The position numbers were made by a program, and so were the translations under genes. 64,000 bases of DNA, from contig NZ_BAXA01000006.1 in NCBI RefSeq assembly GCF_000698125.1, positions 1-64,000 on the forward strand, given 5' to 3'. This document shows, in pieces, positions 9,723-18,943 of this stretch; within the stretch, counting starts at the first letter, position 1; each line of letters opens with the position of its first letter. The DNA is from Geomicrobium sp. JCM 19038. GTDB lineage: Bacteria > Bacillota > Bacilli > Bacillales > Marinococcaceae. The notes under the pieces were generated by a model. It did not search any database. It saw only the letters and a program-made list of their open reading frames with translations, and was not told where the DNA came from.

Positions 9723-9770
9723 AAAAAAAGAAACAAGGCGAATGTTAGCATTCATCCTTGTCTCTTTTTC
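9723..9770 (-). terminator. Terminator after the VOC gene
   Basis: Minus strand: long hairpin GACAAGGATGAATG...CATTCGCCTTGTTTC followed by a T-run. Confidence 0.8.
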
Positions 9771-9784
9771 AGACTATATACGAC

Positions 9785-10141
9785 TCACGTGTTCCAAGAA
9801 ATGACTTCCCAATGGTACCCATCAAGATCTTGAAACATCCCCGCGTACGTACCTTGTTCCTCCAATGGCACTTCAACGATTTCAGCTCCAGCTTCCCTGG
9901 CTCTTCTAATAAGTTGGTCGACTTCCAACGTTGATGTGGCCTCTTGAGTGAACATTAGAGAAGGCTCTTCTATTACGCCTTCCATTAAAACGACGGATAT
10001 GCCTTGTTCAAAGAAAAAGGCAATATGATCACTTTCAATTAAAATTTGCTCGAAAGGTAACTCGAACACGTCCTTATAAAAGCGATACGCACGGTCTAAA
10101 TTATGAACCGTTATCGTTATACTCGTAATTTTTGGCTGCAC
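9785..10141 (-). CDS. VOC family (glyoxalase/bleomycin-resistance fold) protein
   Basis: A 118-residue single-module vicinal oxygen chelate protein. The first beta-alpha-beta unit starts ITSITITVHNLDRAYRFYKD, and the last strand reads FQDLDGYHWEVISW, with the typical metal glutamate in WEV. Such proteins may be lyases, dioxygenases or drug-binding proteins; nothing here decides which. The start is GTG after GGAGGGACGAAG. Monocistronic. Confidence 0.8.
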   Translation of the reverse strand: MQPKITSITITVHNLDRAYRFYKDVFELPFEQILIESDHIAFFFEQGISVVLMEGVIEEPSLMFTQEATSTLEVDQLIRRAREAGAEIVEVPLEEQGTYAGMFQDLDGYHWEVISWNT

Positions 10142-10258
10142 CTTCGTCCCTCCAATGAATTTCTTGCAGGTATTACGTTAACTATAGCACGTTCATAAGT
10201 ATAGATGTACGTTCGATTACTTTCATCTTTTAATGGCTTTGCTTATGAGAATAACGCA

Positions 10259-10453
10259 TTAGACTTTTGATCGATTTCTTCGACCACGCACTAAAATTGG
10301 CAAGATGCCAGCACCAAATATAACGCCAGCAACAGAGAGAAAACATAAACTTGCCCAATCCATTTGACCCTTTGAAAAGCTAATAATAAGGGAAATTATT
10401 CCAAGAACAACTGCAGACATGATCCCGTGATACAAACGCTTCTTTATTCCCAC
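10259..10453 (-). CDS. Small two-TM membrane protein
   Basis: About 64 residues starting at the GTG five bases after GGAGGTG. The in-frame ATG further upstream (10483) has no ribosome site. Two hydrophobic helices are visible (SAVVLGIISLIISF and LCFLSVAGVIFGAGILPILV), followed by a basic RGRRNRSK tail that would sit in the cytosol. No family recognised. Confidence 0.5.
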   Translation of the reverse strand: MGIKKRLYHGIMSAVVLGIISLIISFSKGQMDWASLCFLSVAGVIFGAGILPILVRGRRNRSKV

Positions 10454-10549
10454 AAGCCCACCTCCAACAGATAATGTATGCATTCCCTCGGACGAACAAT
10501 CATAAACTTGAGTGAGACAGTGATTCCAAACGAATAAGGAGGAACATAC

Positions 10550-10693
10550 ATGCTTTGGACATTGCTATTAATTATTGTAGTTTTATGGGCGTTAGGACTA
10601 ATCGGCGGAGTTGGAGGAGGACTTATTCACCTTTTACTCGTTGTTGCCCTCGTCGTTCTCATCGTTCAACTTGTAAGTGGTCGACGAATGTAG
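10550..10693 (+). CDS. lmo0937-family small membrane protein
   Basis: A 47-residue single-span protein, MLWTLLLIIVVLWALGLIGG at the start and SGRRM at the end, matching the glycine-rich lmo0937 family that is widespread in Bacillales and often stress-induced. The ribosome site AAGGAGGAA and a terminator right after the stop support it. It diverges from the small membrane protein gene at 10259-10453. Confidence 0.85.
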   Translation: MLWTLLLIIVVLWALGLIGGVGGGLIHLLLVVALVVLIVQLVSGRRM

Positions 10694-10722
10694 CAGGGGA
10701 TCTTCCCCTAGCTACATTTTTC
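10689..10722 (+). terminator. Terminator after the lmo0937-family gene
   Basis: TGTAGCAGGGGA-tct-TCCCCTAGCTACA followed by TTTTT; the arm begins inside the stop codon region. The following 260 bases up to 10986 show no gene. Confidence 0.8.
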
Positions 10723-10986
10723 ATTGTCGATTTCCCGGGAAATAATTGTTGATTCGTCTCTTTTTGTCTATATGTAGTTTATTCAAGAGGCACTATTGAT
10801 GTATGATCGTTACTTACATACGAGTTGCTTTTAATTTATGATAATTCAAACTTTTTTATATTGGCGTAGACAAGCCTTGAATCATGTGTTGCATTGAAAG
10901 ATGACAATACGATGAATAGCCTCGAATCTCAAAGTAAGATTTAGTATACTAGTCTTGTTGACTACAAGTATAGAAAGGCAGTCGCT

Positions 10987-11485
10987 ATGAAAACGATGCT
11001 CGACTTTTTAAGAAATAGTATTCGCCTCCCTCAAAAAGAGGCCGTCTTTACGTTAAACCGTGAAGGTTTTGGCTTACCGATTGTTTTCCTCTGTTTTATC
11101 TTATTGCTAGTTAGCCTACCCTTAGGTGTCCAAATGGCATTATCCGGCGAAAATATGGCTGCAGAGGTCGCTTTGCCGATCTTTCTCGTTTTCTTTTTCT
11201 TTGTTTATTATCCGTTTTTCGTCTTATCTGTACTCATCCCGCTTGTCGCGATTACATTGCTTGCACTGCTTGTTGCGAAATTTGCACACCGCAAAATGAA
11301 CTTTTTTTATGTTATATAAAATTGCTGCGTTTGCGGCTATTCTACCTGTAATTGGACTTGGAATTACAATATTGATTGGTTCTGCTTTACTTGAAACGAT
11401 CTGGATTGGGATTAGTATTGTTTATCTCACAGTGATATTAATTCGTGTTGTGTTCATCTATCCGAAGCGCAAGTCTGCTCGTTGA
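10987..11485 (+). CDS. DUF1189-like membrane protein, frame-broken
   Basis: The first frame encodes 110 residues beginning MKTMLDFLRNSIRLPQKEAV and ends after the T7 run at 11302-11308. The overlapping frame then gives a further 58 residues (MLYKIAAFAAILPVIGLGIT through FIYPKRKSAR). Removing one T fuses them into a 165-residue protein with four or five membrane helices. The N-terminal pattern resembles DUF1189 proteins, though it is shorter than the usual 250 residues. The break is at a homopolymer, so a base-call insertion is likely. Function unknown. Confidence 0.5.
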
Positions 11486-11537
11486 CTTTCATCCCCGTTA
11501 CACGCTAAGGTAGCGATGCAAGAAGGATGATTGTTCA

Positions 11538-11785
11538 GTGGGGATTATCATCGTTGAATTATGCCAAAGCAACGCCATTACAAAGCTTGAGATCGAATCA
11601 ATTCTTGAAGAGAAGTATCCCGAAGTTGACGTGATTGAGTCAGAATGTCTGTCTACTTGTGGACTTTGTGCACTTCGACCGTTTGCACTCGTGAATGGCA
11701 ATCGAATTTTTGGTGATAGCCTGAAGAGTGTTTGGAGAAATTGCAATTTCGAATTGAAGTTGAGCTCGAACTTTATTCTATGTAA
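11538..11785 (+). CDS. DUF1450 family protein (YuzB-like), frame-broken
   Basis: A small cysteine-containing protein. The pattern ECLSTCGLCALRPFALVNG is the core of the DUF1450/YuzB family, which is of unknown function. The frame breaks near 11722. The +1 frame continues with EECLEKLQFRIEVELELYSM, the expected family C terminus, and ends at 11785. Adding one base (CTGAAGAG to CTGGAAGAG, for example) gives 82 residues. The start is GTG after AAGGATG. A clean terminator follows. Confidence 0.8.
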
Positions 11786-11812
11786 CACCCTTCAAAAGTG
11801 AAGGGTGTTTTT
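11785..11812 (+). terminator. Terminator after the DUF1450 gene
   Basis: ACACCCTTC-AAAAGT-GAAGGGTGT followed by TTTT; it lies at the end of a convergent gene pair. Confidence 0.85.
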
Positions 11813-12430
11813 CTATAAAATTTGAAGAAGTTCCTTCGGTTGGTGAATCATCTTGTCATAAGTTTTTACGTCACCAAATCCATAACTCGCATAGATAAAC
11901 GGAATGCCTGCTTTTTTGGCTGCTTCTTGATCACCCAACGTATCACCAACATAGACAGAAGCGTTTAATTGGTTACGACTTATTACCAGCTGTATGTTCT
12001 CAGCTTTAGATAGGCCTGTTCTTCCAGGGTTCTCATAGTCACGAAAGTATTTCCCTAAGTTGTGATAATGGTAAAATGCCTCAATATACCCATCTTGACA
12101 ATTACTGACGATGTACAATTGGTAACGAGACGCCAATTGTTCGAGCGTAGACTCCACATGTTCATATAGCCTTCCACCCTGTTGACGCAACGCCTCATTT
12201 TCCGCGTTACTCACTTGCTTGAGTAACGTCTCTCGCTCTTCGCTTGTTAAGTTTGGGAATAATCGTTCCCCAATCTCCTCCATTTGTAAGCCCATTACAC
12301 CTTGAAGGTCTTCTTTAGTAATCGTCTGCTTAATTCGTGAATCATACGAGAGCTTCGATTGCCACGTATTGACTACAACATCGCTAGAATCCCAAAGTGT
12401 TCCATCTAAATCAAATATAATACTATCCAT
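11813..12430 (-). CDS. HAD-superfamily hydrolase (phosphoglycolate phosphatase-like)
   Basis: A 205-residue phosphatase of the HAD subfamily with a four-helix cap. Motif I is IFDLDGTLWD at residues 4-13, with the nucleophile aspartate; motif II is the serine/threonine in LYIVSNC near 107; motif III/IV is VYVGDTLGDQEAA near 165. It probably removes phosphate from a small sugar or glycolate phosphate in the cytosol. The ATG follows GTGAGGAGGAG. No pathway neighbours point to one substrate. Confidence 0.85.
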   Translation of the reverse strand: MDSIIFDLDGTLWDSSDVVVNTWQSKLSYDSRIKQTITKEDLQGVMGLQMEEIGERLFPNLTSEERETLLKQVSNAENEALRQQGGRLYEHVESTLEQLASRYQLYIVSNCQDGYIEAFYHYHNLGKYFRDYENPGRTGLSKAENIQLVISRNQLNASVYVGDTLGDQEAAKKAGIPFIYASYGFGDVKTYDKMIHQPKELLQIL

Positions 12431-12533
12431 GACTCCTCCTCACTCACGTCTTTGACGATTCGCGTAACCTATTTTTCAATAACACAGTCGTTCTCTCTCT
12501 CTGTTTGTTACACTAGAAGGTAATTTAAGAGAT

Positions 12534-13409
12534 ATGATTACGTTACATACTGGAGGTGTTCTTATCTATTCATTTTCATTTGAACAGAATCTCGCCTATT
12601 TAATGCGCTCTCCTCTTGAACCGATGTATGCAATTGAAGACAACAAGATCACTCGAGCAATTGAAGTTGACGATCACACCCACATCTTCCAACTCTCTAA
12701 TCATGAAGACAAATTACGGATTGATACATTTGAAGGAAACTCTCAAGTCGTACACGATTTTGTTACTGAATGGCTTGATCTTCACTATCCACTATTTTCG
12801 TTCTATGAAATGGCGACAGAAGATCCTTTGCTTTCCAATGTTATTAAGGATTATAGAGGGTTACGTCTCATCGGAATTCCTGATTTGTTTGAGGCACTTA
12901 CTTGGGGAATTATCGGTCAACAAGTGAACTTAACCTTCGCCTACACATTAAAGAAACGACTTGTTGAGACCTATGGTCAAACCGTACTTTTCAACAATCA
13001 TTCACTCTCTCTTTTTCCAAAACCAACTACAATCGCTGAACTTTCTGTTAATGACTTACTACCTTTACAACTAAGCCGTAGAAAAAGTGAATACCTAATT
13101 CATGTTGCAAAATGTATTGCGGAAGGTTCACTTTCCAAAACACTGCTTTCCTCTGAACTAGAATCTGCTGAAAAACAACTTATGAGCATTCGTGGCATTG
13201 GTCCTTGGACTGCAAATTATGTGCTAATGCGTTGCTTACGATATGCACGTGCCTTTCCAATTGACGATGTAGGCTTTCAAAATGCGATGAAACATGTTCT
13301 GCATTCGCAGGATAAACCATCAAAGGAAACGATCATGGGTTATACGAAGCATTGGCGTGGATTTGAAGCGTACGCTGTGTTTTATTTATGGAGAACGTTA
13401 CAAGGTTAA
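12534..13409 (+). CDS. alkA: DNA-3-methyladenine glycosylase (AlkA-like)
   Basis: A helix-hairpin-helix base-excision glycosylase that removes alkylated purines. The HhH motif lies at MSIRGIGPWTANYVLMRC (about residue 218) and the catalytic aspartate follows in FPIDDVGFQ, as in AlkA. The full length of 291 residues fits the family. The start is uncertain. The ATG at 12534 has only a weak site, while a strong GGAGGTG lies ten codons further in, ahead of an ATC codon at 12564. A terminator shared with the next, convergent gene follows. Confidence 0.85.
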   Translation: MITLHTGGVLIYSFSFEQNLAYLMRSPLEPMYAIEDNKITRAIEVDDHTHIFQLSNHEDKLRIDTFEGNSQVVHDFVTEWLDLHYPLFSFYEMATEDPLLSNVIKDYRGLRLIGIPDLFEALTWGIIGQQVNLTFAYTLKKRLVETYGQTVLFNNHSLSLFPKPTTIAELSVNDLLPLQLSRRKSEYLIHVAKCIAEGSLSKTLLSSELESAEKQLMSIRGIGPWTANYVLMRCLRYARAFPIDDVGFQNAMKHVLHSQDKPSKETIMGYTKHWRGFEAYAVFYLWRTLQG

Positions 13410-13416
13410 AATGAAC

Positions 13417-13440
13417 AAAGAGCCGAATTACGGCTCTTTT
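13417..13440. terminator. Bidirectional terminator
   Basis: AAAGAGCCG-AATTA-CGGCTCTTT flanked by A and T tracts, between the convergent glycosylase and DinB genes. Confidence 0.85.
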
Positions 13441-13942
13441 ACACATTAATCGATAGATCAGCTTTCAACTCTTGAATTTGTTCAATATGCCGTGTTTCGT
13501 GGTAAGGTAATAATTCGATCCATTGTTTAATTGACAGCCGTCCGAATTTAGGATGCCTTACTGATTTATGTGTATAATCTTCTTCTGGCGAGATACGCTC
13601 TATCACTCGTAAAAAATGGCGTCTTGAATGCTCAAACCCTTCTAAAATCTGACTAACTTGAAACGGACCATCATTTGGCAGAATGTTTTTTGGAGCATCC
13701 GTTTTTACAGAACGATCAAGTGTGCGCTCAATCGGCTTTTCGCGCACCACTGATTCTTGATCGTTTTTTTGTCCTTGCTCAATTGCATCAGCAAACGCTC
13801 CTTCGGACAAGATTAAATGATGACAAATTTGACCGATACTCCAAACATCATGACGTTGTTTCGCATTAAGTTGTTGCTCTGTAAGACCAGTAATTTCACG
13901 GACAACCTTTGCACGTACGTCTTGCAAATGGTTACAATCCAT
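13439..13942 (-). CDS. DinB family protein
   Basis: A 167-residue member of the DinB-like metal-binding four-helix bundle. The metal-site histidines appear in GQICHHLILSE near residue 40 and in LPYHETRHIEQI near residue 150. These proteins include thiol-dependent transferases and damage-inducible proteins of unknown role. The ATG follows GGGGGTG. It converges on the AlkA-like gene; a shared role in alkylation stress is possible but is only inference. Confidence 0.75.
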   Translation of the reverse strand: MDCNHLQDVRAKVVREITGLTEQQLNAKQRHDVWSIGQICHHLILSEGAFADAIEQGQKNDQESVVREKPIERTLDRSVKTDAPKNILPNDGPFQVSQILEGFEHSRRHFLRVIERISPEEDYTHKSVRHPKFGRLSIKQWIELLPYHETRHIEQIQELKADLSINV

Positions 13943-14082
13943 TACGATTCACCCCCCGTTACGACTTCGTTTGGTTTATCTTATTCAAACCTTGCATATT
14001 TTTATGTGAATGTTAAGAAAAAATCATTTGAAAGCATTGTTATTCGGTCTATGATAATCAACACATACAAAGGAGGCATCCT

Positions 14083-14586
14083 ATGATCCATCCTAACTAT
14101 TGGATTGACCAGCTCGGACTAAAGCCCCATCAAGAAGGTGGATACTTCACTGAAAGTTTCAAAGCCAATGAGCAGATCAAAAGTCAAACCGGAGACCGCA
14201 GACCATTGTATACGAGCATTTATTTTTTATTAACCACAAAAAGCCCTTCTCATTTTCACCGACTTAAAAGCGATGAAGTTTGGTATTACCATTACGGTGC
14301 GTCACTTACAGTACACATGCTACATCCGGACGGTTCCTATGAGCAAGTCATCGTCGGTCCGCAAATTGAACATGGTCAACAGCTGAGCACCGTTGTACGC
14401 GCGGGAACAATTTTTGGCTCCACCGTTTCATCGGACTATTCGCTTGTCAGCTGTGCTGTTGCTCCAGGCTTTGATTATTCAGACTTTGAATTATTCACAC
14501 AAGATGAGTTAATCGGCGAATACCCTGACCATGAAGCGATCATTCGTTTACTAACGTATGAAACACTTCCTATTGACGAGGAATAG
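14083..14586 (+). CDS. Cupin protein, DUF985 family
   Basis: A 167-residue single-domain cupin. The stretches HQEGGYFTESF, SPSHFHRLKSDEVWYYHYG and CAVAPGFDYSDFEL are hallmarks of DUF985, for which an epimerase-like or sugar-binding role has been suggested but not shown. The ATG follows AAAGGAGG. Its last 17 bases overlap the 3' end of the convergent flavin oxidoreductase gene, so no terminator lies between them. Confidence 0.85.
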   Translation: MIHPNYWIDQLGLKPHQEGGYFTESFKANEQIKSQTGDRRPLYTSIYFLLTTKSPSHFHRLKSDEVWYYHYGASLTVHMLHPDGSYEQVIVGPQIEHGQQLSTVVRAGTIFGSTVSSDYSLVSCAVAPGFDYSDFELFTQDELIGEYPDHEAIIRLLTYETLPIDEE

Positions 14587-15621
14587 CTTTCGTTAGTCGC
14601 TGCATCAATTGCTCTACTGATAATTGTTCAGCTAATCGCAAACCTTGACCTGCCCATAAAGACATCGTATTCCAATCTCCCTCTTCTGAAGATGCCTTTC
14701 GCAAATCTTGCGTCACTGCATTTTGAATTGGATAAGGGGGATTTCTTCTAAACGTGTACAAGTATGAGCTTCGATAAAGGCGTTTCGAATTCCTCTCGCA
14801 GCTTTGCCAGAAAAAGCATACGTTACATCTGTATCCTCTTCATTATGTTGCAACAATTGCTCTTTATGGAGCGGATGCGCAGCACTTTCAATCGTCGTTA
14901 AAAACGCTGTTCCCAACTGCACACAAGTTGCTCCTAATGCAAAAGATGCAGCAACCCCACGTTCATCCATAATTCCACCTGCTGCAATGACTGGAATCGT
15001 GACGTGGTCAACAATTTGCGGGACAAGGGCCATCGTTCCAATTAACGGCAAATACTCACTTTGTATGAAACTACCACGATGACCACCTGCTTCACTGCCT
15101 TGTGCAACAACTGCATCAATGCCAACTTGCTCAATATGTATGGCCTCCTCTACCGTAGTGGCCGTCCCACACGTTACAATACCTGCAGCCTTCAACGCAG
15201 CCACTTGATTGTCAGTTGGTACCCCAAACGTAAAGCTAAACACTGGTACTTGTTCTTCAAGTACAACTTCGAATTGTTGCTCAAACGATTCTTGGACTTT
15301 CTCGACCGTTTTAGTCGTTAAACCGAAACGATTTCGAAACGAATGTGTGAGCTCCATACCTCTCTTACTATGTACTGCAATTTCTTCAGCCGTAAACGAT
15401 TGCTCAGGGATAAAAAGATTTACCGCAAAAGGCTGATTGGTTAACGTTTTCACTTTTTGAATTGCCTTTCGTAAGTTATCGGGTGACATGTATCCACCCC
15501 CAATTGTTCCTAACCCTCCATAATTAGACACAGCTGCAACAAGTTGTGGAGACGTTGCCCCACCAGCCATACCTGCTTGAATAATCGGATATTTCACATT
15601 AAATACGTTTGCTTCTCCCAT
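14570..15621 (-). CDS. NAD(P)H-dependent flavin oxidoreductase / nitronate monooxygenase, frame-broken
   Basis: A TIM-barrel FMN enzyme of the nitronate monooxygenase/FabK-like group. The N-terminal YPIIQAGMAGGATSPQLVAA, the AQGSEAGGHRG phosphate loop and the AAGGIMDERGV glycine motif are intact. The frame is lost at a run of five C (14736-14740), and the C-terminal 60 residues (PYPIQNAVTQDLRKASSEEG onward) continue in another frame. One extra C restores a 350-residue protein. The start is the ATG at 15621, after AAAGGGTGAG, not the upstream one. It may oxidise nitroalkanes or act as a general flavin reductase. Confidence 0.85.
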
Positions 15622-15692
15622 AAACTCACCCTTTAACTGCTGTCTTTTCTCTATTATACTACGCAAAAGAAGCTACCACTAGGTAACTTCTT

Positions 15693-16499
15693 TTAATTAC
15701 GAGTACGCGTCATCGATTGTTGGTATAAACCGATCTTCTCTAAAAAACTTAATTCATCGTCGTTAACGACCGTTAGTTCATGCTTACGACCACGTTCTCC
15801 ATCGTCTCCCTTGCTTGTCATACTGAAGAATGTGCGATTAACTTCCATCATCGTTGTTTTGTTACTCATAATTTTAGACTCTGTTGATAGTCGTGGACTG
15901 ATCAGCTGATACTTCTTATTATCGACATGATAATCAAAAACCATTTCTTTTTGAATTTGCTTCATCGACAACGGTGCCACCTCAAATAACCCTCGCTCTT
16001 CTCCATTTAAATAGACATTCCACTTCGGTCGCCAAAGATTTTTGTGCAACGGATGCGCTTGAAAAAGAACGACATCATCATTACTATGACTCGTCACTTC
16101 AATATTTCGAAAATCCATAAAACCTGAGAGTGAGAACCACTTTTCATAAGTATTCCGAAACGTATACTTATAAGTTGCAACTCGATTTCCAGCAGCATCG
16201 TATACTTGCACCGGATGACCATGCATCATGTCAATCGGTTCTTGATATTGAAAATCCCCAGTTAGTTCAATGGACGTAGATAGCGTGTCTAGTTCATGAT
16301 GTCGCGACCTTGCTCGATTACGCCTTACTGCTTGAACCGTAAAACGTAGGAACACGATCGCTAGAATAATTATAAATCCAAACAATATGAACCAGTAACT
16401 ATCCATCATCTGATTCCCAGTTATTATTACCCGGATTGGCTCAATCAGGATTATCATGAAAAAAGCGAGCATGATGCCAAAACCTCTTGAGCTATTCAT
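15693..16499 (-). CDS. Hypothetical membrane-anchored protein, 268 aa
   Basis: I do not recognise the family. Two hydrophobic helices occupy about residues 8-28 and 34-55. They are followed by a basic RRNRARSRHH stretch and a 200-residue cytosolic part rich in beta strands, whose layout recalls tubby/LURP-one-like barrels (inference only). The ATG follows AAGGAGAG. It lies just downstream of gdhA with 23 bases between, so co-transcription is possible, though no functional link is evident. Confidence 0.55.
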   Translation of the reverse strand: MNSSRGFGIMLAFFMIILIEPIRVIITGNQMMDSYWFILFGFIIILAIVFLRFTVQAVRRNRARSRHHELDTLSTSIELTGDFQYQEPIDMMHGHPVQVYDAAGNRVATYKYTFRNTYEKWFSLSGFMDFRNIEVTSHSNDDVVLFQAHPLHKNLWRPKWNVYLNGEERGLFEVAPLSMKQIQKEMVFDYHVDNKKYQLISPRLSTESKIMSNKTTMMEVNRTFFSMTSKGDDGERGRKHELTVVNDDELSFLEKIGLYQQSMTRTRN

Positions 16500-16522
16500 T
16501 TTTCAAACTCTCCTTGTTTAAT

Positions 16523-17869
16523 TTACAATACTCCTTGTGCAATCATTGCATCTGCGACTCGTTTGAAACCTGCGATGTTCGCACCATCAATCAGATTGTC
16601 CTCACATTTGTATTGCCTTCCTGCCGATAAGCTTTGATTATAAATGTTTTGCATAATTTCCTTTAATTGGCGATCGACTTCTTCAAATGTCCATGAGACT
16701 CTCGCGCTATTCTGAGCCATCTCTAAGGCAGAAACAGCGACTCCACCAGCGTTTGCTGCTTTACTCGGCGCAAAACGAACGTGGTTTTCTCGGAACTGTT
16801 CCACAGCTTTAAGTGTACATGGCATATTAGCACCTTCAGCGACAATTCTAACACCGTTATGAATGAGCGTACTTGCATCATATTCATCAAGCTCATTTTG
16901 AGTGGCGCAAGGAAGTGCAATGTCACAAGCTACTTGCCATATTTTCTCCCCACCGTAAAACGATGAATGATCATGTTCTTCTGCATACGCAGAAATTCGT
17001 TTGCCTTCAACTTCTTTTAAGCGCTTAACCGTCTCAAGATCAATACCCTTTTCATCGTAGATGTAGCCTGAAGAATCGCTGCACGCAACCACTCGAGCGC
17101 CAAGCTCAATCGCTTTTTCCATCGCATAAATGGATACTTTACCTGACCCTGAAACAATAATCTGTTTCCCAGTTAAACTCTCATTTAATTCTTTTAACAT
17201 GTTCTCGACAAAATAAATGACGCCGTAACCCGTTGATTCAGCTCTCGTTAAGCTCCCGCCAATATCTACATCTTTCCCAGTGAACACTCCCGCTTCAGAT
17301 GAACCTCTTAATTTTCGATATTGCCCAACCATGTAGTTGATTTCACGGCCACCTACACCAATATCTCCAGCGGGTACATCGACGTTCGGTCCGATATGTT
17401 TAGATAGCTCAGTCATAAAGCTTTGTGTAAAGCGCATGATTTCAGCGTTTGACTTATTTTTCGGGTCAAAATCTGCGCCACCTTTCCCGCCACCGATTGG
17501 TTGTCCCGTTAATGCATTTTTGAAAATCTGTTCAAATGCAAGAAATTTTACGATGCTCGAATTGACAGTTGGATGAAAGCGTAGCCCGCCTTTATACGGA
17601 CCAATGGATGCATTAAACTGAACCCGATACCCTCGGTTTACTTGCACACTACCTTGATCATCGACCCATGGAACGCGAAATGATATGAAACGATCTGGCT
17701 CTACAAGCCTTTCTAAAATGCCAAATTGTTGATACTTTGGATGCTCAGCTAAGTATGGCGCTAGTGAATCAAAGATTTCCTTTACCGCTTGGTAAAACTC
17801 TTCTTCATGTGGATCACGTTCTTTAACCGTTTCTAATACATCTTCGATATACTTTTTAGCATCTTCCAT
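16523..17869 (-). CDS. gdhA: NADP-specific glutamate dehydrogenase
   Basis: A 448-residue enzyme catalysing reductive amination of 2-oxoglutarate to glutamate. The length and the 'small hexameric' sequence pattern match the NADP-type enzymes. The catalytic-lysine region is GGGKGGADFDPK and the substrate loop is YKGGLRFHPTVN, followed by DVPAGDIGVGGREI and the Rossmann GSGKVSIYA motif. The ATG follows AAGGGGTG. It would serve ammonium assimilation in the cytosol. Intact in frame. Confidence 0.93.
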   Translation of the reverse strand: MEDAKKYIEDVLETVKERDPHEEEFYQAVKEIFDSLAPYLAEHPKYQQFGILERLVEPDRFISFRVPWVDDQGSVQVNRGYRVQFNASIGPYKGGLRFHPTVNSSIVKFLAFEQIFKNALTGQPIGGGKGGADFDPKNKSNAEIMRFTQSFMTELSKHIGPNVDVPAGDIGVGGREINYMVGQYRKLRGSSEAGVFTGKDVDIGGSLTRAESTGYGVIYFVENMLKELNESLTGKQIIVSGSGKVSIYAMEKAIELGARVVACSDSSGYIYDEKGIDLETVKRLKEVEGKRISAYAEEHDHSSFYGGEKIWQVACDIALPCATQNELDEYDASTLIHNGVRIVAEGANMPCTLKAVEQFRENHVRFAPSKAANAGGVAVSALEMAQNSARVSWTFEEVDRQLKEIMQNIYNQSLSAGRQYKCEDNLIDGANIAGFKRVADAMIAQGVL

Positions 17870-18004
17870 ACATTCACCCCTTCAAAATAATGGCTATTCT
17901 TATCAATTCCCGACTTACTTCACAGATTAAACACTTAATCTACTGCTTTTAACCTCTACTTTAATGTTTTTCAATTTCAAAAAGAATCCATTTCGAATTA
18001 CTAC

Positions 18005-18039
18005 AAAAAAATAAATAGACACTCCATAGAGAAGTGTCT
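18005..18039 (-). terminator. Terminator after the FMN reductase gene
   Basis: Minus strand: AGACACT-tctctatgg-AGTGTCT, then ATTTATTTTTTT. Confidence 0.65.
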
Positions 18040-18050
18040 TTCTTAGCGAA

Positions 18051-18593
18051 CTAATTCACTTTCTGGTAGCTTTGAAACCCTTGCAAAATTTGATCAACGG
18101 CTTGATCGACTCTCGCTGCCGTATCAACGTCTTGAATAAATAGGTGATCATCTTCAATGTGAATATCACTACTTAGCACATAGACAGGCTTTAATAAGTG
18201 TGTGCTGCCAAGCGTATGCAAAACAGGTAATAATGAAAAGTCTAAGGAAAGATAATGGGCAATACTCCCACCCGTAGCGAGAGGTAAAACCGTTTTCCCT
18301 CGTAATGCCCCTTCTGGCAACAGATCCAGAAATGCTTTTAAACCTCCGGTAATTGACGCTTTATAGATTGGACTTCCGATAATGATAACTTCTGCTCTTT
18401 CCACTAAAGCTGATGCTTCTTTAATACTTGGTGAACCGAATTTTGCATGCAATAAATCCTCCGCAGGTAAGTCTCGGACGTTGATAAAATCTACGGAACA
18501 ATCTGCTTGTAACCTATTAGCAACTTCATGTAACACATGACTCGTTTTTGATGGTTCACTTGGACTCCCTGAAATAACGACAACATGATTCAT
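18051..18593 (-). CDS. NADPH-dependent FMN reductase (SsuE-like)
   Basis: A flavodoxin-fold reductase of 180 residues supplying reduced flavin to a monooxygenase. The FMN-phosphate loop VVISGSPSEPSKTSHVL is at the N terminus, and IIIGSPIYKASITGGLKAFL follows near residue 75. I start it at the ATG at 18593, eight bases after GGAGTG; the longer frame upstream would add 21 non-homologous residues. No alkanesulfonate genes are adjacent; an LLM-type monooxygenase that could use reduced FMN lies at 31958-32967. Confidence 0.85.
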   Translation of the reverse strand: MNHVVVISGSPSEPSKTSHVLHEVANRLQADCSVDFINVRDLPAEDLLHAKFGSPSIKEASALVERAEVIIIGSPIYKASITGGLKAFLDLLPEGALRGKTVLPLATGGSIAHYLSLDFSLLPVLHTLGSTHLLKPVYVLSSDIHIEDDHLFIQDVDTAARVDQAVDQILQGFQSYQKVN

Positions 18594-18850
18594 ACAACAT
18601 CCACTCCCACTCGTATCAAGTTGGTAGACCGCACTTGCATCCAAATGAACGTTCAATTCGCTTCATTACAGACCTTTTGCGATTTTTCTATCTTTCCAAT
18701 ATGTCGCATACGCTCATACTTTCTAACATACATGAGCCGTCAAGTTATTACCTTGTATGCTAATCTTATAATACCTATTTGTCAAGTATGAATTATATGA
18801 ATAATTGAACGAATGCATGCATTAAATTCTCTAAAATTCGTTAATCTGTG

Positions 18851-18879
18851 TTGACTTCAGGATATTTTACCTATACTCT
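18851..18879 (+). promoter_or_regulatory. Sigma-A promoter of the PadR operon
   Basis: TTGACT (18851-18856), a 17-base spacer and TACTCT (18874-18879). It lies about 65 bases upstream of the padR start. The rest of the gap 18594-18850 shows no gene. Confidence 0.7.
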
Positions 18880-18896
18880 ATATTCAATACATCAAC

Positions 18897-18915
18897 TACT
18901 GTTCAATGAACAGTA
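18897..18915 (+). promoter_or_regulatory. Perfect palindrome, candidate PadR operator
   Basis: TACTGTTCA-a-TGAACAGTA: two perfect 9-base arms around one base. It lies about 10 bases after the expected transcription start, where bound regulator would block transcription. Confidence 0.65.
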
Positions 18916-18943
18916 CCGATTAAAGCGATGGTGGTGATCGTGT

